Numbered from the stretch's first letter, positions 8,923 through 19,128 are shown. The stretch is DNA of 54,500 nt from Variovorax sp. N23 (GCF_025486315.1 NZ_JAOOPY010000025.1:1-54500), one strand, 5' to 3'. A program made the numbers and translations. Notes: generated by a model not told the origin, from the letters alone.

Positions 8923-8978
8923 CCAGCCGGAGTGCCTTCGCCCGTGAAGGTACGGCGCTGGTGAATCGCAACATTCAC
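8923..8978 (+). promoter_or_regulatory. Two tandem hairpins in the csbD leader
   Basis: First hairpin: GTGCCTTC (8932-8939) pairs with GAAGGTAC (8946-8953) with one G-U, extended by CCAGC (8923-8927) with GCTGG (8957-8961). Second: GTGAAT (8961-8966) pairs with ATTCAC (8973-8978), directly before the ribosome site GAAGGAG (8979-8985). They share base 8961, so the full forms cannot coexist. Confidence 0.5.
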
Positions 8979-8992
8979 GAAGGAGAAGCGTC

Positions 8993-9226
8993 ATGAACAA
9001 GGACACCATCGAAGGCAACTGGAAGCAGCTCAAGGGCAAGGTCAAGGAGCAGTGGGGCAAGCTGACCGACGACGATTTCGACGTCATTGCCGGCAAGCGC
9101 GACCAGTTGCTCGGCCGCATCCAGGAACGTCACGGCATCAGCCGCGACGAAGCCGAAAAGCAGGTCAAGGCCTGGGAGAGCGCCGAAGGCCGCACCCCGG
9201 CCGCGCTCTGGTACGAAAAGTACTGA
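8993..9226 (+). CDS. CsbD family stress-response protein
   Basis: A 77-residue hydrophilic helical protein with the CsbD signature (NKDTIEGNWKQLKGKVKEQWGKLTDDD near the N terminus) and a conserved C-terminal WY. CsbD-like proteins are small, very abundant general-stress proteins of unknown biochemical role. The start has a strong GGAG ribosome site 7 bases upstream. The next gene, encoding a secreted charged protein, begins 56 bp downstream in the same direction and may be in the same transcript, since no terminator lies between them. Confidence 0.93.
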   Translation: MNKDTIEGNWKQLKGKVKEQWGKLTDDDFDVIAGKRDQLLGRIQERHGISRDEAEKQVKAWESAEGRTPAALWYEKY

Positions 9227-9282
9227 TCCGCCCTCTTTCGCCCATCCAAAAATCAATCCAACAGACTCACCGGAGAACTCTC

Positions 9283-9687
9283 ATGAAGAAACATCTGCTC
9301 ATGCTCGCCATCGCCTCCACCTGCTTCATCGGCGCCCAGGCCGGCGCGATGACGAAGGACGAGTACAAGGTCGCCAAGGAAAAAATCGAGGCCGACCACA
9401 AGGTCGCCAAGGCCCAGTGCGACACGATGAAGGACAACGCCAAGGACGTGTGCAACAAGGAAGCCGACGGCAACCAGAAGGTGGCCAAGGCCGAACTGGA
9501 GCAGGCCTACAAGCCCACCGCCGCCCACCAGCGCAAGGTGGCCGAAGAAAAGGTCGACATGGCCTATGAAGTCGCCAAGGAAAAGTGCGACGACCAGACC
9601 GGCGACGCCAAGGACGCCTGCGTGAAGCAGGCCAAGGCCGACGAAGCCAAGGGCAAGGCCGACATCAAGGCCATGAAGAAGATGTAA
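9283..9687 (+). CDS. Secreted helical protein with twin CX10C modules, function unknown
   Basis: 134 residues. A Sec signal peptide (about 1-22, ending AQAGA) precedes a highly charged Lys/Ala/Asp-rich helical region. It is an internal duplication: residues from about 29 and from about 85 align without gaps, each with a KVA.EK start and a cysteine pair separated by exactly ten residues (Cys46/Cys57 and Cys102/Cys113) around a DAK or NAK core. The offset between modules is 56 residues. I do not recognise a characterised family; it is probably periplasmic with two disulfides. The start ATG follows a GGAG site, and a shared terminator follows. Confidence 0.82.
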   Translation: MKKHLLMLAIASTCFIGAQAGAMTKDEYKVAKEKIEADHKVAKAQCDTMKDNAKDVCNKEADGNQKVAKAELEQAYKPTAAHQRKVAEEKVDMAYEVAKEKCDDQTGDAKDACVKQAKADEAKGKADIKAMKKM

Positions 9688-9711
9688 TTCGCGCCCCCCG
9701 CGAGCAGCATG

Positions 9712-9735
9712 AAACGGCGCCCTCGGGCGCCGTTT
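9712..9735. terminator. Hairpin between convergent genes, probable bidirectional terminator
   Basis: A perfect 10-bp stem (AAACGGCGCC, 9712-9721, with GGCGCCGTTT, 9726-9735) and a CTCG tetraloop. The flanking T/A tails are short. It sits 24 bp after the secreted-protein stop and 17 bp after the thioesterase stop on the other strand. Confidence 0.8.
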
Positions 9736-9752
9736 GTCATGATGGACGCCGC

Positions 9753-10193
9753 TCAGGCCTGAAGGTCGGCGACAACCTGCCGAAGCGCATCCGGCAGCGG
9801 GACCGGCCGCTGCGTCTGCCGGTCGACGTAGACATGGACGAAGTGGCCCTGCGCGGCCGCCGTGTCGGCCCCCTCGGCGAAAAGCGCGATCTCGTAGCGC
9901 ACGCTGGACGTCCCCGCCTGAACGACGCGGATGCCCGCCTCCACCGTCTGAGGAAAGGCCAGCGGCGCGAAGTAGTTGCATTGCGTCTCGACCACGAATC
10001 CGATGGTCTGCCCCTGGTGGATGTCGAGGGCGCCGCGCTCGATCAGCAACGCATTCACCGCCGTGTCGAACCAGCTGTAGTACACGACGTTGTTGACGTG
10101 CCCGTACATGTCGTTGTCGGCCCAGCGGGTGGGAATGCGGCGAAAGGCGCGGTAGCCGTCGCGGCGGTGGGGGCGGGGGCGCGGTGTCGTCAT
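9753..10193 (-). CDS. Acyl-CoA thioesterase, 4HBT hotdog fold
   Basis: A 146-residue single-hotdog protein of the 4-hydroxybenzoyl-CoA thioesterase / YbgC type, which hydrolyses acyl-CoA thioesters in the cytoplasm. The active-site segment RWADNDMYGHVNN (about residues 22-34) carries the conserved Asp and the HVNN turn at the start of the hot-dog helix. I chose the ATG at 10193 (MTTPRPRP); an in-frame start at 10250 would add 19 residues unrelated to the fold. The neighbouring phasin suggests a polyester or fatty-acid context, but the substrate cannot be told. Confidence 0.86.
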   Translation of the reverse strand: MTTPRPRPHRRDGYRAFRRIPTRWADNDMYGHVNNVVYYSWFDTAVNALLIERGALDIHQGQTIGFVVETQCNYFAPLAFPQTVEAGIRVVQAGTSSVRYEIALFAEGADTAAAQGHFVHVYVDRQTQRPVPLPDALRQVVADLQA

Positions 10194-10302
10194 GGCGCGG
10201 AATTCTGCCAGCGGGTGCCGGCGGCCGAAACAAGGCCGAAACCCGCCCATAAGGCCGCTTTAGAACCCGCCTTCTAAATTGCATCGCCGTACACCAAAAG
10301 GC

Positions 10303-10330
10303 TTGATCGCCTGGCCCAGCTCCCTATACT
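10303..10330 (+). promoter_or_regulatory. Candidate sigma-70 promoter for the phasin gene
   Basis: TTGATC (10303-10308) and TATACT (10325-10330) are separated by 16 bp, about 85 bp upstream of the phasin start. Confidence 0.5.
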
Positions 10331-10416
10331 GGAGGCCATGCTGCACCGCAACATAGAGACGAGACAGGCGCAGCGCAAACGTGATCCATTCCTCAACCCT
10401 TTCCGGAGTTACCACC

Positions 10417-10974
10417 ATGGCACTGACCGCTGACCAAATCCTCGCCGCCCAAAAGGCCAACCTCGAAACCCTGTTCGGCCTGACCACCAAGGCGTTCGAA
10501 GGCGTCGAGAAGCTCGTCGAACTGAACGTGACGGCTTCCAAGGCCGCCCTGAGCGAAGCCGCCAGCACCACGCAAGCCATGCTGAGCGTCAAGGACGCAC
10601 AGGAACTGCTCGCCCTGCAAGCCAGCCTGTTCCAGCCGCTGGCTGAAAAGACCTCGGCCTACAGCCGCCACCTGTACGACATCGCCCAAGGCACCGGCGC
10701 CGAGTTCTCCAAGGCCTTCGAAGGCAAGGCGGCCGAAGCCCAGCAAGCCTTCGTCGGCCTGGTCGACAGCGCTGCCAAGAACGCACCCGCCGGCTCGGAA
10801 ACCGCCGTCGCCGTGATGAAGAGCGCCGTGGCGGCCGCCAACAACGCCTTCGAGTCGGTCCAGAAGGCCGTCAAGCAGGCCTCCGACGTCGCCGAAGCCA
10901 ACTTCAACGCGGTCCAGACCACCGCCGTGAACGCTGCCAAGAGCACCGCCCAGACCGCTTCGCGCAAGCGCTGA
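10417..10974 (+). CDS. Phasin family protein (polyhydroxyalkanoate granule-associated)
   Basis: A 185-residue amphipathic helical protein of the phasin (PhaP) family. Phasins coat polyhydroxyalkanoate granules and control their size and number. The N-terminal MALTADQILAAQKANLETLFGL and the Ala/Lys-rich, Gly-poor helical remainder fit the family, as does the length. The ATG at 10417 follows CCGGAG by about 10 bases; a GTG at 10381 in frame lacks such a site. A terminator lies 40 bp downstream, so it is monocistronic. No PHA synthase is in the window. Confidence 0.92.
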   Translation: MALTADQILAAQKANLETLFGLTTKAFEGVEKLVELNVTASKAALSEAASTTQAMLSVKDAQELLALQASLFQPLAEKTSAYSRHLYDIAQGTGAEFSKAFEGKAAEAQQAFVGLVDSAAKNAPAGSETAVAVMKSAVAAANNAFESVQKAVKQASDVAEANFNAVQTTAVNAAKSTAQTASRKR

Positions 10975-11013
10975 GCCACCCCTTGTCTCCTCGGGTCCCT
11001 CGGGATCCGATTC

Positions 11014-11052
11014 AAGCCCCACCTTGGCGAGAACCTCGGCGGGGCTTTTTTT
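11014..11052 (+). terminator. Rho-independent terminator after the phasin gene
   Basis: GCCCCACC (11016-11023) pairs, with one A-C mismatch, with GGCGGGGC (11038-11045), followed by a T run at 11046-11052. Confidence 0.8.
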
Positions 11053-11102
11053 CGTCCGGCTCTTCGATAATCGTGCGTTCAACATTCTCAGGAGACACAC
11101 GC

Positions 11103-11861
11103 ATGCAGATCGAAGGCAAGGTTTTCATCGTCACCGGCGCCGCCTCGGGCCTGGGCGAAGGCACGGCACGGATGCTCGCGGCCAACGGCGCCCAGGTGGT
11201 GGTGGCCGACATGCAGGCCGACAAGGGTGAAGCGGTCGCGCGCGAAATCGGCGGCGTGTTCGTCAAGTGCGACGTCACGCAGGAAGCGGACGGCCAGGCC
11301 GCGGTCGATGCCGCGCTCAAGCTCGGCAAACTGTTCGGCCTCGTCAACTGCGCCGGCATCGCCATCGGCGAGAAGACCGTGGGCAAGAACGGCCCGCATG
11401 GGCTGGCGGCTTTCACGAAGACCGTGACGATCAATCTCATCGGCAGCTTCAACATGATCCGCCTGGCGGCCGACGCCATGGCCAGGAACGAGCCCGAAGC
11501 CACCGGCGAGCGCGGCGTGCTGATCTCGACCGCCTCGGTGGCGGCCTACGACGGCCAGATCGGCCAGGCCGCGTACAGCGCCTCGAAAGGCGGCATCGTC
11601 GGCATGACGCTGCCGATCGCCCGCGACCTGGCGCGCAGCGGCATCCGCAACATGACGATCGCGCCCGGCATCTTCGGCACGCCCATGCTCTTCGGCATGC
11701 CGCAGGAGGTGCAGGACGCGCTGGCCGCCAACGTGCCCTTCCCCTCGCGCCTGGGCACGCCGGCCGACTACGCCAAGCTGGCCAAGCACATCATCGAGAA
11801 CGACATGCTCAACGGCGAGGTGATCCGCCTCGATGGCGCGATCCGCCTGGCACCGAAATAA
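11103..11861 (+). CDS. Short-chain dehydrogenase, 3-hydroxyacyl-CoA dehydrogenase type
   Basis: A 252-residue classical SDR. The cofactor motif TGAASGLG is near residue 11, NCAG near 82, and the catalytic Ser/Tyr/Lys are in ISTASVAAYDG and YSASK. The overall sequence, including IAPGIFGTPM and the FPSRLGTPADYAKL ending, resembles human HSD17B10-like 3-hydroxyacyl-CoA dehydrogenases (type II) used in fatty-acid or branched-chain acyl-CoA oxidation with NAD. The ATG at 11103 follows an AGGAG site. Copy A of the dispersed repeat begins immediately after the stop codon. Confidence 0.86.
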   Translation: MQIEGKVFIVTGAASGLGEGTARMLAANGAQVVVADMQADKGEAVAREIGGVFVKCDVTQEADGQAAVDAALKLGKLFGLVNCAGIAIGEKTVGKNGPHGLAAFTKTVTINLIGSFNMIRLAADAMARNEPEATGERGVLISTASVAAYDGQIGQAAYSASKGGIVGMTLPIARDLARSGIRNMTIAPGIFGTPMLFGMPQEVQDALAANVPFPSRLGTPADYAKLAKHIIENDMLNGEVIRLDGAIRLAPK

Positions 11862-11958
11862 GCTCTCCCCCGAAGGCTTGCCCACTTCGTGTGGCAGCGC
11901 CTCCCCCCGTCCGGGGGCAACACCAGCGGCCCGGCGAAGCCGGTTCCGCGGTGTTCCT
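11862..11958 (+). repeat. Dispersed palindromic repeat, copy A
   Basis: About 97 bp starting right after the SDR stop codon. It shares its order with the other copies: GCTCTCCCCC, CACTTCGTG, a C-run/G-run hairpin (CCCCCGTCCGGGGG), then AACACCAGCGG with its complement CCGCGGTGTT. The last two can form a long imperfect hairpin. It lies between convergent genes and may end both transcripts. Confidence 0.85.
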
Positions 11959-11970
11959 GGCGAAGAAGTT

Positions 11971-12855
11971 CTATGGCGCAGGGACTGGCTGCTCGCGGTC
12001 CAGACGCTCGTACTGCGCGATGACCTGGGCGCCGAAGAGCACCAGCGTGGCAGCGATCTCCAGGCTCAGCAGCACCACGATCGCCGTCGTGAGGGAGCCG
12101 TAGACGACATTGACCTGGGACAGGGTCGAGAAGTACCAGACCAGCAGGCGGCGCGTCACCTCCCACAGCACGGTGGCCGTGACGCCCCCCAGCAGGGCAT
12201 GCCGCAGCGACAGGCGCCCCACCGGCATCACCAGGTACAGCGAGGTCAGCATGAAGATCTCGCCCCCCAGCCCCAGCAGGTAGAGCAGCACGCCCGAGAC
12301 GCCCGACAGCGACCAGCTGTGGCCCAGCAGGTCGACGCTCTCCTGCCCGATGAGCTGCAGCGCGCCCGACACCAGCGTGACCAGCAGCAGCCCCACGCAC
12401 AGGCTCAGGATGTAGAGGTAGGGCATCACCGCCGACACCAGGAAATGCCGGGAGCGCTCGGATTTGCGGTGATGGAAGATGTTCGCCATGGCGCTCTCCA
12501 GCACGGTGAAGGCGAGCGAGCTGAAGAAGATCATCGTCACCAGCAGCACCGGCCCGAGCACGTCGCGGTGCGCCAGGAAGTTGCGCAGTTCGGCGACCAC
12601 CGCGCGCGACTGCCCCGGCAGCAGCCATTCGAGGTAGCGGCCCACGGTGGTGAGCAGTTCGCCCTGGTCGATGACGTGCGACAGCACGATCACGCTGAGG
12701 ATGAGCAGCGGCACCATCGACAGCAGGGCGTAATAGGCCACCGCCCCCGCCAGCAGCAGCCCCTGGTTCGCCTTGAAGCCCTTGACGGCCGACCAGAGAA
12801 ACCGGAACGGGTGCTGCAGCACCAGAGACAGATGGGGGAAGCGGCGGGCGTTCAT
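11971..12855 (-). CDS. YihY/BrkB family inner-membrane protein
   Basis: A 294-residue polytopic membrane protein of the YihY (BrkB-like, formerly called RNase BN) family, with about six hydrophobic helices. Diagnostic segments are GLLLAGAVAYYALLSMVPLLI near the N terminus, FTVLESAMANIFH in the middle and VNVVYGSLTTAIVVLLSLEIAATLVLFGAQ near the C terminus. The molecular function is not established. I chose the ATG at 12855 (MNARRFPHL) because sequence upstream of it is repeat-derived (copy D) and does not look coding. Confidence 0.9.
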   Translation of the reverse strand: MNARRFPHLSLVLQHPFRFLWSAVKGFKANQGLLLAGAVAYYALLSMVPLLILSVIVLSHVIDQGELLTTVGRYLEWLLPGQSRAVVAELRNFLAHRDVLGPVLLVTMIFFSSLAFTVLESAMANIFHHRKSERSRHFLVSAVMPYLYILSLCVGLLLVTLVSGALQLIGQESVDLLGHSWSLSGVSGVLLYLLGLGGEIFMLTSLYLVMPVGRLSLRHALLGGVTATVLWEVTRRLLVWYFSTLSQVNVVYGSLTTAIVVLLSLEIAATLVLFGAQVIAQYERLDREQPVPAP

Positions 12856-12942
12856 GGGGCGAGGGCGTGGAGCGGCCAGTATGACCGCGCCGCATGCCCG
12901 CGCCATGTCAGGTATCCATTGCGCCGCGCGCCACCCGCAGCC

Positions 12943-13057
12943 AATGAAACCGGTGCGGCCAGAGGCCAGGGCACCCGCGGAACTGGCTTCGCCAGGCCGC
13001 TGGGTGCGCCCCCTTGAGGGGGAGGCGCCGCAAGGCGCATCGGGGGTGGGTTTCATT
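12943..13057 (-). repeat. Dispersed repeat copy D, bounded by 9-bp inverted repeats
   Basis: On the minus strand this carries the same core as copies A-C (GCGCCTCCCCC, a G-run, ACCCAGCGGCCTGGCGAAGCC, TTCCGCGG). It is bounded by AATGAAACC at 12943-12951 and GGTTTCATT at 13049-13057, perfect 9-bp terminal inverted repeats 115 bp apart. It occupies the divergent yihY/dnaG intergenic region. Confidence 0.8.
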
Positions 13058-13090
13058 TCAGCCGCATGCGTATGATTTGCGGCTCCCTCC

Positions 13091-15049
13091 ATGACCATCC
13101 CTCCCTCATTCATCCAGGAACTGATCGCCCGTGCGGACGTGGTGGAGATCGTCGGGCGCTACGTGCAGCTCAAGAAGGCCGGCGCGAACTTCATGGGGCT
13201 GTGCCCCTTCCACGGGGAGAAGTCGCCGTCGTTCTCGGTCAGCCCGACCAAGCAGTTCTATCACTGCTTCGGCTGCGGCGCGCACGGCAACGCCATCGGC
13301 TTCCTGATGGAGCACGCCGGCATGGGCTTCGTCGAGGCCGTGCACGACTTGGCCGGCCAGTACGGCCTGCAGGTGCCCGAGGACGACGCCTCGCCCGAGG
13401 AGCGCGCCCGCGCCGCCGGCCAGCGGCAGAAGCAGGCCACGCTGTCCGAGGTGCTGGAGAAAGCCGGCGAGGCCTACCGCAAGCAGTTGCGCCAGTCGCC
13501 GGGCGCCATCGACTACCTCAAGGGCCGCGGCGTGTCCGGCGAGGTCGCCCGGCAGTACGGCATCGGCTACGCACCGGCCGGCTGGCGCTCGCTGGCGAGC
13601 GTCTTCCCCGACTACGACGACCCGCTGCTGGCCGAAAGCGGCCTTGTCATCGTCGGCGAGGAGGAAGACGGCAAGCGCTACGACCGTTTCCGGGACCGCG
13701 TGATGTTCCCGATCCGGAACGTGAAGGGCGAATGCATCGGCTTCGGGGGCCGCGTGCTGGGCGACGAGAAGCCCAAGTACCTGAACTCACCGGAGACGCC
13801 GGTCTTCAGCAAGGGCCGCGAACTCTACGGCCTGTACGAAGCCCGTGCGGCCTTCCGCGACCGCGGCTACGCGCTGGTGACCGAGGGCTACATGGACGTG
13901 GTTGCGCTGGCGCAGCTCGGCTTCCCCAATGCCGTGGCCACGCTGGGCACGGCCTGCACGCCCGAACACGTGCAGAAGCTGTTCCGCTTCACCGAGTCGG
14001 TGGTGTTCAGCTTCGACGGCGACGCCGCCGGGCGCCGGGCGGCGCGCAAGGCGCTCGACGGCGCCCTGCCCTACGCCACCGACGTGCGCAGCATCAAGTT
14101 CCTGTTCCTGCCGGCGGAGCACGACCCGGACAGCTTCATCCGGGAGCACGGCGCCGAGGCCTTCGCCCGCTTCGTGAACGAAGCGACACCGCTCAGCCGC
14201 TTCCTGGTCGAGGCGGCGCGCGAAGGCTGCGACCTGGGCACCGCCGAAGGCCGCGCCCACATGGCCGCCAACGCCAAGCCGCTGTGGAGCGCCCTGCCCG
14301 ACGGCGCCCTCAAGCGCCAGTTGCTCACCGAACTCGCCGAACTCGTGCAGCTGGGCGCGGCAGACCTGAGTTCGCTGTGGGCACCCACGGCGCCTCCCCC
14401 TGCCCGCCAGCCCCCCCCGCCGCCCGCGGCCGCAGCGCCCCGCTACGAAGACGACGGCACGCCGATCACCTACGGGCGCCAGGGCGGCAAGGGGCGCGGC
14501 GACTGGCGCGACAAGCCCGGCCGCGGCAACTGGAGCGATCGCCGCTCGCCATCCTCGTCATCGGGCAGCGTCGGGCGCACGCGGCTTCGACCGCCCGGTC
14601 GCGCCGATGTCGCCGCCCGCCTGCTGATGTCGAACATGCACGAATGGGAAGCGCTGTCGCACGAACTGCACGGCATGCTGTGTGACCTGCCCGGCGAGCA
14701 TGGGCAACTCTTCACCTGGCTCGACGGCCAGTGCCACGAGCACGGCGTGCAGCCCTGGGCCGCCTTGCGCGAAGGCCTGCGCGGCCAGCCCTTCGAGGCA
14801 TTGGCCGAGCGGCTCATGACCGAACCGGAGGGGGGCTCCATCGCGGAGGCGGAGGGCGAGCAGGACGCCGGCGCCGCCAAGGAACTGCGCAACGTGCTGG
14901 ATTTCATGCTCGACGACCTGCTCAAGGCTCACCAGAGCGAGGCCATCGCGGCGGTGGGGAGCGACCCCTCCGCCCTGGAGCGCTACAAGGCCCTGGAGGC
15001 GCGGCGCCTGGAACTGCGCCACCGCCTGAAGCCCTCCGTGGCGGGCTGA
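13091..15049 (+). CDS. dnaG: DNA primase
   Basis: 652 residues; makes RNA primers at the replication fork. Near the N terminus is the zinc-binding CHC2 motif CPFHGEKSPSF...HCFGCGAHG. The TOPRIM catalytic core includes EGYMDVVALAQLG and FSFDGDAAGRRAARKAL. A low-complexity Pro/Gly/Ser-rich linker (about 430-510) precedes the C-terminal helicase-interaction domain, starting near LLMSNMHEWE. The linker is one of the longer ones for this family. rpoD follows about 300 bp downstream, as in the classical macromolecular synthesis operon, but rpsU is not upstream here. Confidence 0.97.
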   Translation: MTIPPSFIQELIARADVVEIVGRYVQLKKAGANFMGLCPFHGEKSPSFSVSPTKQFYHCFGCGAHGNAIGFLMEHAGMGFVEAVHDLAGQYGLQVPEDDASPEERARAAGQRQKQATLSEVLEKAGEAYRKQLRQSPGAIDYLKGRGVSGEVARQYGIGYAPAGWRSLASVFPDYDDPLLAESGLVIVGEEEDGKRYDRFRDRVMFPIRNVKGECIGFGGRVLGDEKPKYLNSPETPVFSKGRELYGLYEARAAFRDRGYALVTEGYMDVVALAQLGFPNAVATLGTACTPEHVQKLFRFTESVVFSFDGDAAGRRAARKALDGALPYATDVRSIKFLFLPAEHDPDSFIREHGAEAFARFVNEATPLSRFLVEAAREGCDLGTAEGRAHMAANAKPLWSALPDGALKRQLLTELAELVQLGAADLSSLWAPTAPPPARQPPPPPAAAAPRYEDDGTPITYGRQGGKGRGDWRDKPGRGNWSDRRSPSSSSGSVGRTRLRPPGRADVAARLLMSNMHEWEALSHELHGMLCDLPGEHGQLFTWLDGQCHEHGVQPWAALREGLRGQPFEALAERLMTEPEGGSIAEAEGEQDAGAAKELRNVLDFMLDDLLKAHQSEAIAAVGSDPSALERYKALEARRLELRHRLKPSVAG

Positions 15050-15356
15050 AAGCCCGGTCTCCCTCTTGAAAAGCCGGGATCTGGCTATAATGTAGGGCTT
15101 CGTCTCGCGACGAATGAGGCAAGAGCGACAGCAGCACCTCCGGGCCGACCCCACGCGCAATGCACTTCCCGACGGGAAACGGGTCAATACACCGCAAGGA
15201 CTGCACACCAAATGTTCGCCCGACATCTTGCTTCTTGAGGGACTCGGTTCCTCGTTTCGAGGAAATCCGTTTCCTCGTGTTCCCCTGTGTCCGTGCCCGC
15301 GCCGGGTCTGTGGCGCCTGTGATTCCGCTTGTTTCATTCTTGTTCCACGAGGTCGT
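15050..15356 (+). promoter_or_regulatory. dnaG-rpoD intergenic leader with promoter and alternative hairpins
   Basis: This 307-bp gap has no convincing gene. It carries TATAAT at 15086-15091 with TTGAAA at 15066-15071; the spacer is only 14 bp, so the -35 is uncertain. At 15248-15277 one CGAGGAA block (15258-15264) can pair either with TTCCTCG at 15248-15254 (loop TTT) or, as CGAGGAAA, with TTTCCTCG at 15270-15277 (loop TCCG). The two hairpins are mutually exclusive. They lie 80-110 bases before rpoD. Confidence 0.6.
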
Positions 15357-17714
<2,358 letters not shown>

Positions 17715-17718
17715 ACGG

Positions 17719-17812
17719 GCTCTCCCCCAGGTTGGCTCACTTCGTGCAGCCGCCCACCCCCTCACCGGGGGCAACACCAGCGGCCCGGCAGAGCCGGTTC
17801 CGCGGTGTTCGC
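17719..17812 (+). repeat. Dispersed palindromic repeat, copy B
   Basis: Starts 5 bases after the rpoD stop with GCTCTCCCCC, then CACTTCGTG, CCCCCTCACCGGGGG, and the AACACCAGCGG / CCGCGGTGTT palindrome pair. Same orientation and order as copies A and C. Confidence 0.85.
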
Positions 17813-17826
17813 GAAAAGAAGAAACC

Positions 17827-17857
17827 AGAAGGCGCCCACGAGGCGCTCTTCTTTTTT
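17827..17857 (+). terminator. Rho-independent terminator after rpoD
   Basis: AGAAGGCGCC (17827-17836) pairs with GGCGC-T-CTTCT (17842-17852, one bulged T), loop CACGA, followed by TTTTTT. It lies just behind repeat copy B and before the exporter gene. Confidence 0.85.
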
Positions 17858-17874
17858 GGAAGCAGGAGGCACCC

Positions 17875-19107
17875 ATGAACCCCGATGCCCAAACCCTCTG
17901 GAAAGCCCCGCGATGGGCGCTGGCCATCCTGCTCGCGGTGCTGGGCATGCTCGGCCCCTTCTCGATCGATACCTACATCCCGGCCTTCTCGGGCATCGCG
18001 AAGTCGATCGGCGCGACGCCGGTGGAGATGCAGCAGACGCTGTCGGCCTACCTCTTCGGCTTCGCCTTCATGAACCTGTTCCACGGTGCGCTGTCGGACA
18101 GTTTCGGGCGCCGGCCGGTGGTGCTGTGGGGGCTGGCCGTGTTCACGCTCGCATCGCTGGGCTGCGCGATGTCGCAGACCATCGGGCAGCTGGTGCTGTT
18201 CCGCGCGCTGCAGGGCCTGTCGACGGGGGCGGGCATCGTCGTCTCGCGCGCGGTGATCCGCGACATGTTCCCACCGGCCGAGGCGCAGAAGGTGATGGCG
18301 CAGGTCACCATCTACTTCGGCGTGGCGCCGGCCATCGCGCCCATCGTCGGCGGCCTCCTCTTCGTGCACGCCGGTTGGCACGCGATCTTCTGGTTTCTGG
18401 TGGCCGTCGGCGTGGTGCTGTTCGCGGCCAACTACAAGCTGCTGCCCGAAACGCTGCACGTCACGCAGCGCCAGCCTTTCAACGCGCGCCACCTGATGCG
18501 CGGCTACTGGGAACTCTGCTCGGACCCGCGCTTCCTGCTGCTCGCCCTGGCCAGCGGCGTGCCCTTCAACGGCATGTTCCTCTACGTGCTGTCGGCACCG
18601 GCCTTTCTGGGCGACCACCTGGGCCTGGCGCCCACGCAGTTCTTCTGGTTCTTCCTGCTGACCATCGGCGGCATCATGGCCGGCGCCTGGGCCAGCGGCC
18701 GCATGGCGGGCAAGGTGACGCCCAAGCGGCAGATCCGCGATGGCTTCGTCATCATGCTGGTCACCTCGGCCGCCAACGTCGTGGTCAATGCACTGTTCGA
18801 GCCGCATGCGCTCTGGGCGATGTGGCCGATCGCGATCTTCGCCTTCGGCTGGGCGCTGATGGTGCCGGTGATCACGCTGCTGGTGCTCGACCTGCACCCC
18901 GAGCGCCGCGGCATGGCGTCGTCGCTGCAGGCCGTCATCGGCTCGACCGCCAACGGCCTGGTGGCCGGCGTGATCGCACCGCTGGTGATGCACTCGACGC
19001 TGGGGCTGGCCGTGACGTCGATCCTCATGATGGGCGTCGGCCTGGTGGCCTGGGTGTGGCTGCACGGGCGCTGGCCGGACATCGGCCGGCAGGTCGCCCG
19101 CTACTGA
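17875..19107 (+). CDS. Bcr/CflA family multidrug efflux MFS transporter
   Basis: A 410-residue inner-membrane exporter of the Bcr/CflA branch of the DHA1 MFS family, which extrudes drugs such as bicyclomycin or chloramphenicol, and in some cases cysteine, using the proton gradient. It has twelve predicted helices, the N-terminal motif GPFSIDTYIPAFSGIAKSIG typical of Bcr, the loop 2-3 motif GALSDSFGRRPV and the RALQG helix 4 segment. The start is the ATG at 17875 after AGGAGG. It is separated from rpoD by a repeat and a terminator, so it should have its own promoter. Confidence 0.92.
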   Translation: MNPDAQTLWKAPRWALAILLAVLGMLGPFSIDTYIPAFSGIAKSIGATPVEMQQTLSAYLFGFAFMNLFHGALSDSFGRRPVVLWGLAVFTLASLGCAMSQTIGQLVLFRALQGLSTGAGIVVSRAVIRDMFPPAEAQKVMAQVTIYFGVAPAIAPIVGGLLFVHAGWHAIFWFLVAVGVVLFAANYKLLPETLHVTQRQPFNARHLMRGYWELCSDPRFLLLALASGVPFNGMFLYVLSAPAFLGDHLGLAPTQFFWFFLLTIGGIMAGAWASGRMAGKVTPKRQIRDGFVIMLVTSAANVVVNALFEPHALWAMWPIAIFAFGWALMVPVITLLVLDLHPERRGMASSLQAVIGSTANGLVAGVIAPLVMHSTLGLAVTSILMMGVGLVAWVWLHGRWPDIGRQVARY

Positions 19108-19128
19108 CGCGCTCTCGCGCTCGGCCGC

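Noticed and set aside
14540..14640. A possible pair of compensating frameshifts in the DnaG linker, where another frame reads GFDRPVAPMSPPA
   Set aside because: The primary frame stays open into the conserved LLMSNMHEWE region and the linker is unconstrained, so there is no firm evidence of an error.
15114..15356. An N-terminal extension of RpoD by 81 codons
   Set aside because: The sequence is Cys/Pro/Arg-rich, not sigma-like, and contains the leader hairpins. The ATG at 15357 has a ribosome site.
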